From: Dolichospermum planctonicum
GTDB lineage: Bacteria; Cyanobacteriota; Cyanobacteriia; Cyanobacteriales; Nostocaceae
Length of the DNA stretch: 64,000 nt
Direction of reading: 5' to 3'
Assembly (NCBI RefSeq): GCF_005402965.1
Contig: NZ_BJCF01000006.1
Location: 1-64,000 of the forward strand
Shown here: positions 17,005-24,002 of the stretch, piece after piece
Layout of the letters: the number at the start of each line of letters is the position of its first letter
Position numbering within the stretch: the stretch's first letter is position 1
Notes under the pieces: model-generated
What the model was told of the DNA's origin: nothing
Databases searched by the model: none
What the model saw: only the letters and a program-made list of their open reading frames with translations
Position numbers and translations under genes: made by a program

Positions 17005-17086
17005 GGTGCGTTACGCTTCGCTAACACACCCTACTTTTATAATCATAGCTCATCTCGTAAGGTGCGTTAATGAAATGTAACGCACC
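17005..17086. repeat. Two REP palindromes upstream of the RAYT gene
   Basis: GGTGCGTTA/TAACACACC at 17005-17030 and GGTGCGTTA/TAACGCACC at 17061-17086, the second with the loop ATGAAATG identical to that at 16279-16304. They mirror the pair on the other side of the transposase gene. Confidence 0.9.
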
Positions 17087-17107
17087 ATTTTTTTATTAAT
17101 ATTTAAC

Positions 17108-17287
17108 TGTCTGATAGCGAAGCGTGGCGTTAGCCATATCAGGATAACCAGGATTAAAGGATTAACACCGATTGTATTTGATATTGATATTCACAGAATA
17201 TTAAAATTAGCGCAATTTTGTGAAAATATAGATGAAGATAAAAAAACATCCTGTAGATCCTCAAATCCTGGACATCCTGATTCTGAC
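17108..17287 (+). repeat. Inverted-repeat (MITE-like) element, copy A
   Basis: 180 bp. It begins TGTCTGATAGCG and ends ATCCTGATTCTGACA. Internal arms are imperfect inverted repeats in which AGGAT recurs about every nine bases on the left (ATCAGGATAACCAGGATT) and ATCCT on the right. The extra 26-base insert is present in the left arm (17112-17137) and absent on the right. Same element and orientation as 18061-18240, 18967-19169 and 19898-20081. Confidence 0.9.
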
Positions 17288-17346
17288 AAAAAAGATTAAC
17301 AGGATACTGTATAGTAAATTTAGCAAAGTAATCACACTTTAATAAT

Positions 17347-17820
17347 ATGACCAAAACAATATACATAGAAACAAGTATTATTGGTTATTTAACAGCAAGA
17401 CCTAGTAAAAATCTAATTGTTGCTGCTAATGCGGAAATAACAAGAGATTGGTGGGATACTCAGAGAAATTCTTTTACTATTTACATTTCTCAACTGGTAT
17501 TGCAAGAAGCAGCAAAAGGTGATCCAGAAATGGTGAATAAAAGAATAGAAGTTTTAAATAACTTTCCTCTACTTGATATCACAGAACCAGTCCAAAACTT
17601 AGCACAGGAATTTCAAAAACAAAGTAATTTACCACCCACTGCTGCTTATGATACTGTTCATATTGCTACAGCTACAGTCTATGGTTTAGATTATCTGTTA
17701 ACATGGAATTGTAAACACATTGCTAACCCCTATATTCAGAAAAAACTCTCACAAATTGCTGATAGTTTAGGATATGAACTACCAACAATATGTACACCTT
17801 ATGAAATGTTAGGAGAATAA
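17347..17820 (+). CDS. PIN-domain toxin (type II TA, VapC-like)
   Basis: 157 residues. The PIN fold is marked by IYIETSIIGYL (Glu8 in the first acidic position), LVLQEAAKGD, AAYDTVHIATATVYGLDYLL and LTWNCKHIANP. YIETS with LTWNCKH is typical of one cyanobacterial PIN subfamily. PIN toxins are Mg-dependent RNases. The gene begins 59 bp after repeat copy A and is followed 3 bp downstream by a 55-codon gene that is the likely antitoxin. The order toxin-antitoxin is the reverse of the next two modules. Confidence 0.85.
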   Translation: MTKTIYIETSIIGYLTARPSKNLIVAANAEITRDWWDTQRNSFTIYISQLVLQEAAKGDPEMVNKRIEVLNNFPLLDITEPVQNLAQEFQKQSNLPPTAAYDTVHIATATVYGLDYLLTWNCKHIANPYIQKKLSQIADSLGYELPTICTPYEMLGE

Positions 17821-17823
17821 TTT

Positions 17824-17991
17824 ATGTTGAATGATGAAGTTTTGGCGGAAATTCGGAAAATCAGAGATGAACAAGCTAAGTCATTTAATTATGATTTAGC
17901 AGCTATTTGTGCTGATTTAAGAAAAAAACAAGCAACAAGTGGCAGAAAAATTATTTCTCTTCCCTTGAAGACAGTGGTAAAATCACGCTGA
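17824..17991 (+). CDS. Small protein, probable antitoxin of the preceding PIN toxin
   Basis: 55 residues, ATG at 17824, stop TGA at 17989-17991. Sequence begins MLNDEVLAEIRKIRDEQAKS and continues FNYDLAAICADLRKKQATSG; it is charged and helical with a basic C-terminus. It starts three bases after the toxin stop, and the toxin 3' end (GGAGAATAATTT) supplies a GGAG ribosome-binding site. I recognise it as the kind of short ORF that accompanies YIETS-type PIN genes. No DNA-binding motif is obvious. A palindrome and the repeat element follow 9 bp after its stop. Confidence 0.65.
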   Translation: MLNDEVLAEIRKIRDEQAKSFNYDLAAICADLRKKQATSGRKIISLPLKTVVKSR

Positions 17992-17999
17992 TTTTTTAG

Positions 18000-18240
18000 G
18001 GTGCGTTAATCAATTTTATTTAATGCACCATTTTTTATTATTTTTATAATATATTGCACTATCTGAATCAGGATAACCAGGATTAAAGGATTAACACCGA
18101 TTATATTTGATTTTGATATTCACAGAATAGTAAAATTAGCGCAATATTTCTGAAAATCTAGATAAATATTAAAAAACATCCTGTGCATCCTCAAATCCTG
18201 GACATCCTGATATGGCTAACGCCACGCTTCGCTATCAGAC
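18000..18240 (+). repeat. REP palindrome plus inverted-repeat element, copy B
   Basis: The palindrome GGTGCGTTA ... TAATGCACC (18000-18029) is followed at 18061-18240 by the same element as at 17108. Here the left end lacks the 26-base insert (ATCTGAATCAGGAT) and the right end has it. It ends 55 bp before the next TA operon. Confidence 0.9.
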
Positions 18241-18295
18241 AATTTTTAGCTACAATTAAACCACAATCAACTAACATCAATTAGAGACAATAATC

Positions 18296-18523
18296 ATGAA
18301 TACAGCTAAACTTACCAGTGATGGTACTCAGCAAACAGTGATATTACCCCCAGATTTTCAAATGACGGGTACAGAAGTTTATATCAAAAAAATTGGTAAT
18401 GCCATTTTACTTATTAGTAAAGATAATCCTTGGCAAACTCTAATTGATAGTTTAGATCAATTTTCTGATGATTTCATGACCACTAGAGATCAACTTCCTG
18501 TTGATAAAAGAGAGGAGTTTTAA
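18296..18523 (+). CDS. vapB: VapB-type antitoxin (AbrB-like swapped hairpin)
   Basis: 75 residues. The N-terminal half (AKLTSDGTQQTVILPPDFQM, then EVYIKKIGNAILL) fits the AbrB/SpoVT-type DNA-binding domain of VapB antitoxins. The C-terminal tail (DSLDQFSDDFMTTRDQLPVD) would wrap the toxin. The stop codon abuts the vapC start directly (18523/18524), and GAGAGGAG just before it serves as vapC ribosome-binding site. The start lies 55 bp after repeat copy B. Autorepression is expected from the family. Confidence 0.88.
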   Translation: MNTAKLTSDGTQQTVILPPDFQMTGTEVYIKKIGNAILLISKDNPWQTLIDSLDQFSDDFMTTRDQLPVDKREEF

Positions 18524-18925
18524 ATGCAATATCTTCTCGATACCAACATCTGTATTTATCTGATTAAGCAAAAGCCAGAAAAAGTTATAGCGCGATTTCA
18601 AACTTTGTCAATTTCTGATATTGGCATTTCTTCAATTACCGTTGCTGAATTAGAATATGGTGTTTATAAAAGTCAGCAACAAGAGAAAAATAAAAATGCC
18701 TTAATGCAGTTTTTACTTCCTTTAGAAATTATTGAATTTAGTCAAAATGCAGCAGTAATTTATGGATATATTAGAAGTGATTTAGAAAGTAAAGGGCTTG
18801 TTATTGGACCCATGGATATGTTAATTGCTGCTCATGCAATGAGCTTAGATATTACTCTCGTTACTAACAATATCCGCGAATTTTCTCGCATTCCTAATCT
18901 ATTATTAGAAAATTGGGCAGAGTAA
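18524..18925 (+). CDS. vapC: VapC PIN-domain ribonuclease toxin
   Basis: 133 residues with the classical VapC layout: YLLDTNICIYLI (Asp6), VAELEYGVYKS (Glu), IGPMDMLIAAHAM (Asp), VTNNIREFSRIPNLLLENW. All four acidic or polar active-site positions are present, so the enzyme should be active. VapC toxins cut tRNA or rRNA. Directly joined to vapB upstream; the stop merges into the left half of a decayed REP palindrome, which is followed by repeat copy C. Confidence 0.92.
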   Translation: MQYLLDTNICIYLIKQKPEKVIARFQTLSISDIGISSITVAELEYGVYKSQQQEKNKNALMQFLLPLEIIEFSQNAAVIYGYIRSDLESKGLVIGPMDMLIAAHAMSLDITLVTNNIREFSRIPNLLLENWAE

Positions 18926-18938
18926 GTTAATGAAATGT

Positions 18939-19169
18939 AATGCACCGTTTTCTATTAATATTTAACTGTCTGATAGCGTAGCGTGGCGCAAGCCATATCA
19001 GGATAACCAGGATTAAAGGATTAACAGGATAATATTTGAGTTTGATATTCACAGAATATTGAAATTAGCGCAATTTTGTGAAAATGTAGATAAATATTAA
19101 AAAACATCCTGTACATCCTCAAATCCTGTACATCCTGATATGGCTAACGCCACGCTTCGCTATCAGACA
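18939..19169 (+). repeat. Half REP palindrome plus inverted-repeat element, copy C
   Basis: Only the right half of the palindrome (TAATGCACC) is intact. The element at 18967-19169 is 203 bp, the longest copy, because both arms carry the 26-base insert (18971-18996 left, 19140-19165 right). The outer arms are therefore almost perfect inverted repeats. Ends 56 bp before the next operon. Confidence 0.9.
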
Positions 19170-19193
19170 AAATGCGATTGTTTAAACTATAAT
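19164..19193 (+). promoter_or_regulatory. Likely promoter of the third TA operon, partly inside the repeat
   Basis: A consensus -10 TATAAT (19188-19193) stands 18 bp after CAGACA (19164-19169), the last six bases of the repeat element and a fair match to the last bases of TTGACA. The antitoxin ATG is 33 bp downstream of the -10. Confidence 0.45.
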
Positions 19194-19225
19194 AGAAAAT
19201 AACCATCATTCATCATCAAATTACT

Positions 19226-19447
19226 ATGCTAAAAAGTTACGAAGCAATTTATGAAAATGGCCAATTAACATGGTTGTCAGAACAACCTCAAGTTAATTCT
19301 GCTCGTGTGATTATCACCATACTACAAGAAAACTTACCATCAAAAAAACGCCGTATTCCTCCTAGTTCTATTGCTGGTAAAGGTAAAACATTGGGTGATA
19401 TTGTTAGTCCTATTGTCAATGAAGAAGAGTGGGAATGTCTCAAATAA
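19226..19447 (+). CDS. Antitoxin of the third PIN module
   Basis: 73 residues. A beta-rich start (LKSYEAIYENGQLTWLSEQP, then SARVIITIL) is followed by the basic linker SKKRRIPPSS and a C-terminal toxin-binding tail ending EEEWECLK. This is the layout of small cyanobacterial antitoxins that precede PIN toxins of the DTHIW type. The DNA-binding class (AbrB-like or other) is not clear. Overlaps the toxin start by 13 bp, so translation is coupled. Confidence 0.75.
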   Translation: MLKSYEAIYENGQLTWLSEQPQVNSARVIITILQENLPSKKRRIPPSSIAGKGKTLGDIVSPIVNEEEWECLK

Positions 19448-19836
19448 TTATCCTTGATACTCATATTTGGTTTTGGTTTATTAATCAACAATTTGATAAA
19501 TTTCCTACCCATTGGAGAGAAATAATTGAAACCTCAGAAGAAGTAGGAGTTTCCACTATTTCCTGTTATGAAATAGCACTTGCACAACAGCGAGGAAGAC
19601 TAGAATTACCTTGTGCTGCTAATCAATGGTTTCAGGAAGCATTAGAACCATCAGGTATTACATTATTTCCTGTAACTGTAGAAATTTCCTGTCGTGCTGT
19701 AAATTTATCTCCTGTTCATAAAGATCCATTTGATCGTTTAATTATTGCTACTACATTACAATATCAAGCAAAATTAGCCAGTATTGATGGTTTCTTTTCT
19801 CAATATCCTGAACTCAATAATTATTTGATGCAATAG
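19435..19836 (+). CDS. PIN-domain toxin (VapC-like, DTHIW type)
   Basis: 133 residues from ATG 19435; a GTG at 19429 is also possible. Motifs: IIILDTHIWFWFI (first Asp), ISCYEIALAQQRGRLEL (Glu), KDPFDRLIIATTLQYQAKL (Asp pair), then ASIDGFFSQYPEL. The YEIA and DPFDRLI signatures mark the PhoH-unrelated VapC subfamily common in cyanobacteria. The predicted product is an RNase toxin. The palindrome and repeat copy D start 17 bp after its stop. Confidence 0.88.
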   Translation: MSQIIILDTHIWFWFINQQFDKFPTHWREIIETSEEVGVSTISCYEIALAQQRGRLELPCAANQWFQEALEPSGITLFPVTVEISCRAVNLSPVHKDPFDRLIIATTLQYQAKLASIDGFFSQYPELNNYLMQ

Positions 19837-19852
19837 TTTTCTCATTCTATAG

Positions 19853-20081
19853 GGTGCGTTAATTAAATGTAACGCACCATTTTTATGAAAATTTAACTGT
19901 CAGAATCAGGATAACCAGGATTAAAGGATTAACAGGATAGTATTTGATTTTGATATTCACAGAATATTAAAATTAGCGCAATTTTGTTTGTGAAAATATA
20001 GATGAATATGAAAAAACATCCTGTACATCCTCAAATCCTGGACATCCTGATATGGCTAACGCCACGCTTCGCTATCAGACA
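19853..20081 (+). repeat. REP palindrome plus inverted-repeat element, copy D
   Basis: GGTGCGTTA ... TAACGCACC at 19853-19878, then the element at 19898-20081. The left end is the short form TGTCAGAATCAGGAT; the right end carries the 26-base insert. It closes the array; the following 237 bp lead to the RseP gene and contain no further copy. Confidence 0.9.
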
Positions 20082-20318
20082 AAAAATCACATTCTATGCT
20101 ATTATTATGGGGAATTAGAGTGGTCAATTTGCCCCTAACTACAAATATTTCCCGTTCTTTTTGACCTCAAAGCCTGAAAATAGACGAAATTGCCATAATT
20201 CGCTGTTTTCGGGATTGGATTAGACAACAGATCAAAAATTGGCATCAGCAGATATTCTCTGCGCGCCCATTCCCAAAGTACAATGAGGATATATATCCGA
20301 ATATTTTGATTAAGCTCT

Positions 20319-21407
20319 ATGTCAGTTTTAGCAGCGATCGCAGTTTTGGCTATTTTGATCTTAGTACATGAGTTGGGACATTTCATAGCCGCCCGTTCTC
20401 AAGGCATTTACGTTAACCGCTTTTCTCTGGGTTTTGGACCGACGCTTTTAAAGTACCAAGGATCACAAACCGAATATACCATCCGCGCTTTCCCCTTGGG
20501 TGGCTTTGTTGGCTTTCCTGATGATGATCCCGATAGCCAAATCCCCCCCAATGACCCGAATTTGTTGCGTAACCGCCCTGTTTTAGACCGTGCCATTGTC
20601 ATTAGTGCGGGTGTAATCGCCAATTTAATCTTTGCTTATTTAATGTTGGCTTTGCAATTGGGAATCGTTGGTATACCTCAAGAATTTCAGTATCAACCAG
20701 GTGTAGTTGTCAAACCCGTAAATGAACAATCTATTGCTTACCAAGCAGGGATTCGAGAAGGAGACATTATTCTGGCTGTAAATGGTCAAGAAATTCCTTT
20801 AGGTAAAGACGCAACCACATTATTAACAAAAGAAATTCAAACCCACCCTAATCAAGAAATTGACCTGAAAATTCAACATGAAAATCAACAAAATCATCTG
20901 AAAATCACACCTAAACAAGGTGCTGACGGTAAAGGTGTTGTCGGAATTGAATTAGTAGCCAATGGTAAAGCAAACTATCGTCGTCCTCAAAATATTACGG
21001 AGATTCTCAAAGTTGCTGCTAATCGTTTTCAACAGTTAGTTGTAGGCACATTTAAAGGTTTTGGACAGTTAATTACTAATTTTGGGAACACTGTCGGGCA
21101 AGTTTCAGGACCTGTGAAGATTGTGCAAATTGGCGCACAATTAGCCGCTAGTGATAGCACAAATTTATTCTCTTTTGCGGCAATTATTAGCATTAACTTG
21201 GCAATCATTAATATTTTGCCTCTTCCCGCTTTAGATGGTGGACAATTAGCCTTTTTATTAATTGAAGGTTTATTTGGTAAACCTTTACCTAACAAAATTC
21301 AAGAAGGTGTCATGCAAACTGGTTTATTCTTACTTTTAGGATTGGGTATTTTCTTAATTGTCAAAGAAACAACCCAGCTAGAATGGGTGCAAAAATTGTT
21401 ACAGTAA
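20319..21407 (+). CDS. rseP: RIP metalloprotease, site-2 protease family
   Basis: 362 residues, M50 family membrane protease. The zinc site is HELGH at 17-21 in the first helix, with the third ligand in LPALDGGQL near 305-315. A PDZ domain occupies about 110-200 (VNEQSIAYQAGIREGDIILA, then VNGQEIPLG). Further helices are near 90-112, 275-300 and 330-350. RseP/MmpA/EcsA proteases cut membrane-spanning anti-sigma factors and leftover signal peptides. Its substrates here are unknown. A second, different site-2 protease is at 52418-53929. The gene stands alone. Confidence 0.93.
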   Translation: MSVLAAIAVLAILILVHELGHFIAARSQGIYVNRFSLGFGPTLLKYQGSQTEYTIRAFPLGGFVGFPDDDPDSQIPPNDPNLLRNRPVLDRAIVISAGVIANLIFAYLMLALQLGIVGIPQEFQYQPGVVVKPVNEQSIAYQAGIREGDIILAVNGQEIPLGKDATTLLTKEIQTHPNQEIDLKIQHENQQNHLKITPKQGADGKGVVGIELVANGKANYRRPQNITEILKVAANRFQQLVVGTFKGFGQLITNFGNTVGQVSGPVKIVQIGAQLAASDSTNLFSFAAIISINLAIINILPLPALDGGQLAFLLIEGLFGKPLPNKIQEGVMQTGLFLLLGLGIFLIVKETTQLEWVQKLLQ

Positions 21408-21569
21408 ATATGCTCAGATGATCACCTGACTGCTAATACCAAATTATGATGAAGCTGCAAGGATTAAGATTTAAGAATAATTCACCGCAGATAAATACGG
21501 ATGATTATTTTTTTGTGCAGCCTCACATAAAATTGGTATGATAACTCACCACTCAAAATTGAAAATTAA

Positions 21570-22244
21570 TTGACTCGTAAATCATTAACTAAAAAACAAC
21601 GGGCTTTAAAAATTCTCTCCCGTCTTCACTATCTTTATCCAGATGCAACCTGCTCTTTAAATTACTCAACACCTGTACAATTATTAGTAGCAACTATTCT
21701 TTCCGCTCAATGTACGGATGAGCGTGTAAACAAGGTTACACCCGCATTGTTCAAACGATTTCCTGATGTGAAAGGTTTAGCAAATGCTGATATATTAGAA
21801 TTGGAGGAGTTAGTTCGTTCAACGGGTTTTTATCATAACAAGGCCAAAAATATCAAAGCTGCTTGTCAGATGATTGTTAATGATTTTAACTCTATTGTTC
21901 CTAATCAAATGGAACAATTATTAAAGCTGCCGGGGGTAGCACGCAAAACCGCAAATGTGGTTTTAGCCCATGCTTATGGTATTAATGCTGGAGTGACGGT
22001 AGATACTCATGTTAAGCGCTTGAGTCAACGTTTGGGGTTAACAAAAAATACTCAACCGATGAGAATTGAAAAAGATTTAATGCAGTTATTACCCCAACCA
22101 GAGTGGGAAAATTGGTCGATTAGATTAATTTATCATGGACGGGCTGTGTGTAAATCCCGTTTTCCCGGTTGTGATTTTTGCAAATTAGCTGATTTATGTG
22201 AGATGAATTTGTCCCTCCCAGAGTCCCAGAGTCCCAGAAAGTGA
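21570..22244 (+). CDS. nth: Endonuclease III
   Basis: 224 residues beginning at TTG 21570; no upstream ATG is in frame. The HhH-GPD fold is shown by LLKLPGVARKTANVVLAHAY with the catalytic Lys, then GVTVDTHVKRLSQRLGL with the catalytic Asp. The C-terminal 4Fe-4S cluster motif is complete: C-x6-C-x2-C-x5-C in CKSRFPGCDFCKLADLC. It removes oxidised pyrimidines and nicks abasic sites in base-excision repair. It lies 100 bp upstream of rpsN. Length is normal. Confidence 0.95.
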   Translation: MTRKSLTKKQRALKILSRLHYLYPDATCSLNYSTPVQLLVATILSAQCTDERVNKVTPALFKRFPDVKGLANADILELEELVRSTGFYHNKAKNIKAACQMIVNDFNSIVPNQMEQLLKLPGVARKTANVVLAHAYGINAGVTVDTHVKRLSQRLGLTKNTQPMRIEKDLMQLLPQPEWENWSIRLIYHGRAVCKSRFPGCDFCKLADLCEMNLSLPESQSPRK

Positions 22245-22260
22245 TATTTGGGAGTATCGG

Positions 22261-22290
22261 TTGTGGAAATTTTCCTATTTTCCCTATAAT
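22261..22290 (+). promoter_or_regulatory. Likely promoter of rpsN
   Basis: TTGTGG (22261-22266), an 18-bp spacer and TATAAT (22285-22290) lie 55 bp before the rpsN ATG. Good match to a housekeeping sigma site. Confidence 0.45.
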
Positions 22291-22344
22291 TGTCCAGGAG
22301 GGTGTACAATGGGGAATGGTGTCTTTAATTAAATTAGGGAATTC

Positions 22345-22647
22345 ATGGCAAAGAAGAGTATGATTGAGCGCGAGAAGAAACGCGCTAAAATGGTGGAGAA
22401 ATACGCCGAAAAGCGGGAAGCACTATTAGAAGAGTTCAGAACAGCACCATCTCCATTGCTGAAGCTAGAAGTTCACCGCAAAATTCAACAGTTACCCCGT
22501 AACAGTGCGCCTGTACGCAAACATAACCGCTGCTGGTTAACCGGTCGTCCTAGAGGTGTATACCGTGATTTTGGACTATCTCGGAACGTGCTTAGAGAAT
22601 GGGCCCATGAAGGTCTTTTACCTGGTGTTGTTAAGTCTAGTTGGTAG
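22345..22647 (+). CDS. rpsN: 30S ribosomal protein S14
   Basis: 100 residues, the long, zinc-free form of S14 (no CxxC motif). It is highly basic, starting [20 protein letters not shown]. The conserved C-terminal signature [20 protein letters not shown] (here [12 protein letters not shown]) is followed by [21 protein letters not shown]14 binds the 3' major domain of 16S rRNA in the small-subunit head. As usual in cyanobacteria it lies outside the main ribosomal protein cluster. A promoter-like TATAAT precedes it and a hairpin follows. Confidence 0.97.
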   Translation: MAKKSMIEREKKRAKMVEKYAEKREALLEEFRTAPSPLLKLEVHRKIQQLPRNSAPVRKHNRCWLTGRPRGVYRDFGLSRNVLREWAHEGLLPGVVKSSW

Positions 22648-22654
22648 TTGGTAG

Positions 22655-22695
22655 TCAGTGGTCAGTTGTAATGACTAATGATCAATAACCACTGA
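22655..22695. terminator. Hairpin between rpsN and the convergent gene
   Basis: TCAGTGGT (22655-22662) pairs with ACCACTGA (22688-22695). There is no strong T run on either side, so terminator function is uncertain. TCAGTGGT is also a common simple-repeat unit in this genome (58738, 60841). Confidence 0.35.
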
Positions 22696-22710
22696 CCAAT
22701 AACTCCGATC

Positions 22711-23040
22711 CTATTGACCACAACAATGATCAATTCCCAGGCTATCTAATAGTAGATCGCTAACGGCGTTGGCGATCGCAAACTCTCCAAAAAAGCTTTT
22801 AGAAAAATCATAGCACTGCATTTCTGTGACAATGGCAATTACTAGAGAACCCAAGTCGTTTTCTCCTTCCATGCGTTGTCTAACAAAAATCTGTGATGCG
22901 CGTTGAGCAATATTTTGATTGATTGCTTCAGGAATAAACTCATTATCAAGCCAATGTAGTAAGTTTTGTTGTAACCATTCTCCTTCTTGCTGGGGATTTT
23001 CCGAAGGTGGTAGGGTAATGGGTGGAATTGTTTGAGTCAT
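22711..23040 (-). CDS. Conserved hypothetical protein
   Basis: 109 residues, acidic, soluble, without signal or membrane segment. The N-terminus is proline rich (TIPPITLPPSENPQQEGEWL); the rest is helical with WLDNEFIPEAINQNIAQRAS and MEGENDLGSLVIAIVTEMQC. I recognise it only as a protein of the cyanobacterial unknown class. It is leftward, convergent with rpsN and divergent from aat. Confidence 0.7.
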   Translation of the reverse strand: MTQTIPPITLPPSENPQQEGEWLQQNLLHWLDNEFIPEAINQNIAQRASQIFVRQRMEGENDLGSLVIAIVTEMQCYDFSKSFFGEFAIANAVSDLLLDSLGIDHCCGQ

Positions 23041-23142
23041 GTTTGTATATTTTAAATAGATTTTGTTTACCAGGTTAGTCTCTTAAAAGTTCGCAAAGGA
23101 ACACTGATAACAGTCCATTGCGTTCAGAAGGGGATTTTTTGG

Positions 23143-23733
23143 ATGATTCACTCAATTATGGAATATGATGTTAGTGCTATTATTCGCGGTTATGCCCAAG
23201 GTTATTTTCTCATGGCTGATGAGAATAATCATCTGGGATGGTATGAAAGTCGGGAACGAACTTTAATTCCTTTGGATGAAAAATTTCGCTATCCCAAGTC
23301 ATTACAGCGAGTTCTCAACCAAGAACGGTTCACTGTAGCAATTAACCGTGACTTTCTGGGTGTGGTAGCTGGATGTGCTAATCGTGACACAACTTGGATT
23401 TCTCCAGAATTAGAAAAGATATATTGGTTACTTTACAAGTCGGGATATGCTTATAGTTTTGAAACCTGGTCTGGTGATCAATTAGCCGGGGGAATTTTAG
23501 GAATTGTGATTGGTGGTGCTTTTATTGGTGAATCCATGTTTTTCAACATTTCCGAAGGTTCTAAAGTCGCAATGGTGAAATTAGTAGCCAGATTGCGTCA
23601 AAGGAAATTTTTGCTATTTGATGCCCAAATGATGAATCCCCATTTATCTAGATTTGGCGCTTATAATATCAGTAATAGTGAATATCATCTTTTACTGAAA
23701 CAGGCCTTGCAACTTCCTTGTTATTTGATTTAA
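23143..23733 (+). CDS. aat: Leucyl/phenylalanyl-tRNA-protein transferase
   Basis: 196 residues. Conserved Aat features are YAQGYFLMAD, GWYESRERTLIPLDE (normally W-x-SP-x-PR), FETWSGDQLAGGILGIVIGG, AFIGESMFF and HLSRFGAYNISNSEYHLLL. The enzyme adds Leu or Phe to N-terminal Arg or Lys, making N-degrons for ClpS/ClpAP. The WYSPxPR motif is altered to WYESRER, as in other cyanobacterial members I know of. The start at ATG 23143 follows GGGG; a second Met at 23158 is possible. It is followed by the heptamer repeat tract at 23785 and then def. Confidence 0.9.
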   Translation: MIHSIMEYDVSAIIRGYAQGYFLMADENNHLGWYESRERTLIPLDEKFRYPKSLQRVLNQERFTVAINRDFLGVVAGCANRDTTWISPELEKIYWLLYKSGYAYSFETWSGDQLAGGILGIVIGGAFIGESMFFNISEGSKVAMVKLVARLRQRKFLLFDAQMMNPHLSRFGAYNISNSEYHLLLKQALQLPCYLI

Positions 23734-23784
23734 CTTGAAGTTTAGTCTTGGTAATTAGTAAAAATTCCTGTTCAAAAACGAATA

Positions 23785-23950
23785 ACTGTCAACTGTCAAC
23801 TGTCAACTGTCCCCTGTCAACTGTCAACTGTCAACTGTCAACTGTCCCCTGTCAACTGTCAACTGTCAACTGTCAACTGTCAACTGTCCCCTGTCCCCTG
23901 TCCCCTGTCCCCTGTCCCCTGTCCCCTGTCAACTGTCAACTGTCAACTGA
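23785..23950. repeat. Heptamer tandem repeat, two alternating variants
   Basis: About 23 uninterrupted heptamers. Most are TCAACTG; the rest are TCCCCTG, arranged in blocks (three of the first, one of the second, four, one, five, then six of the second, then three of the first). This is a short tandemly repeated repetitive (STRR) sequence typical of filamentous cyanobacteria. One frame is open through it, but the resulting peptide (QLSTVNC repeats) is an artefact. Confidence 0.95.
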
Positions 23951-24002
23951 CCACTAACGATAGAATCAAACTAGATTATTCATTATAAAGCCATCAAGAA
24001 CC

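Noticed and set aside
17061-20081. Classical integron with attC sites
   Set aside because: No integrase gene, and the elements lack the R/L box layout of attC; the arrangement resembles cassettes but is of another kind.
23748-23957. 69-codon ORF
   Set aside because: It is only the translation of the heptamer repeat tract (unit length 7, so the peptide cycles); not a gene.
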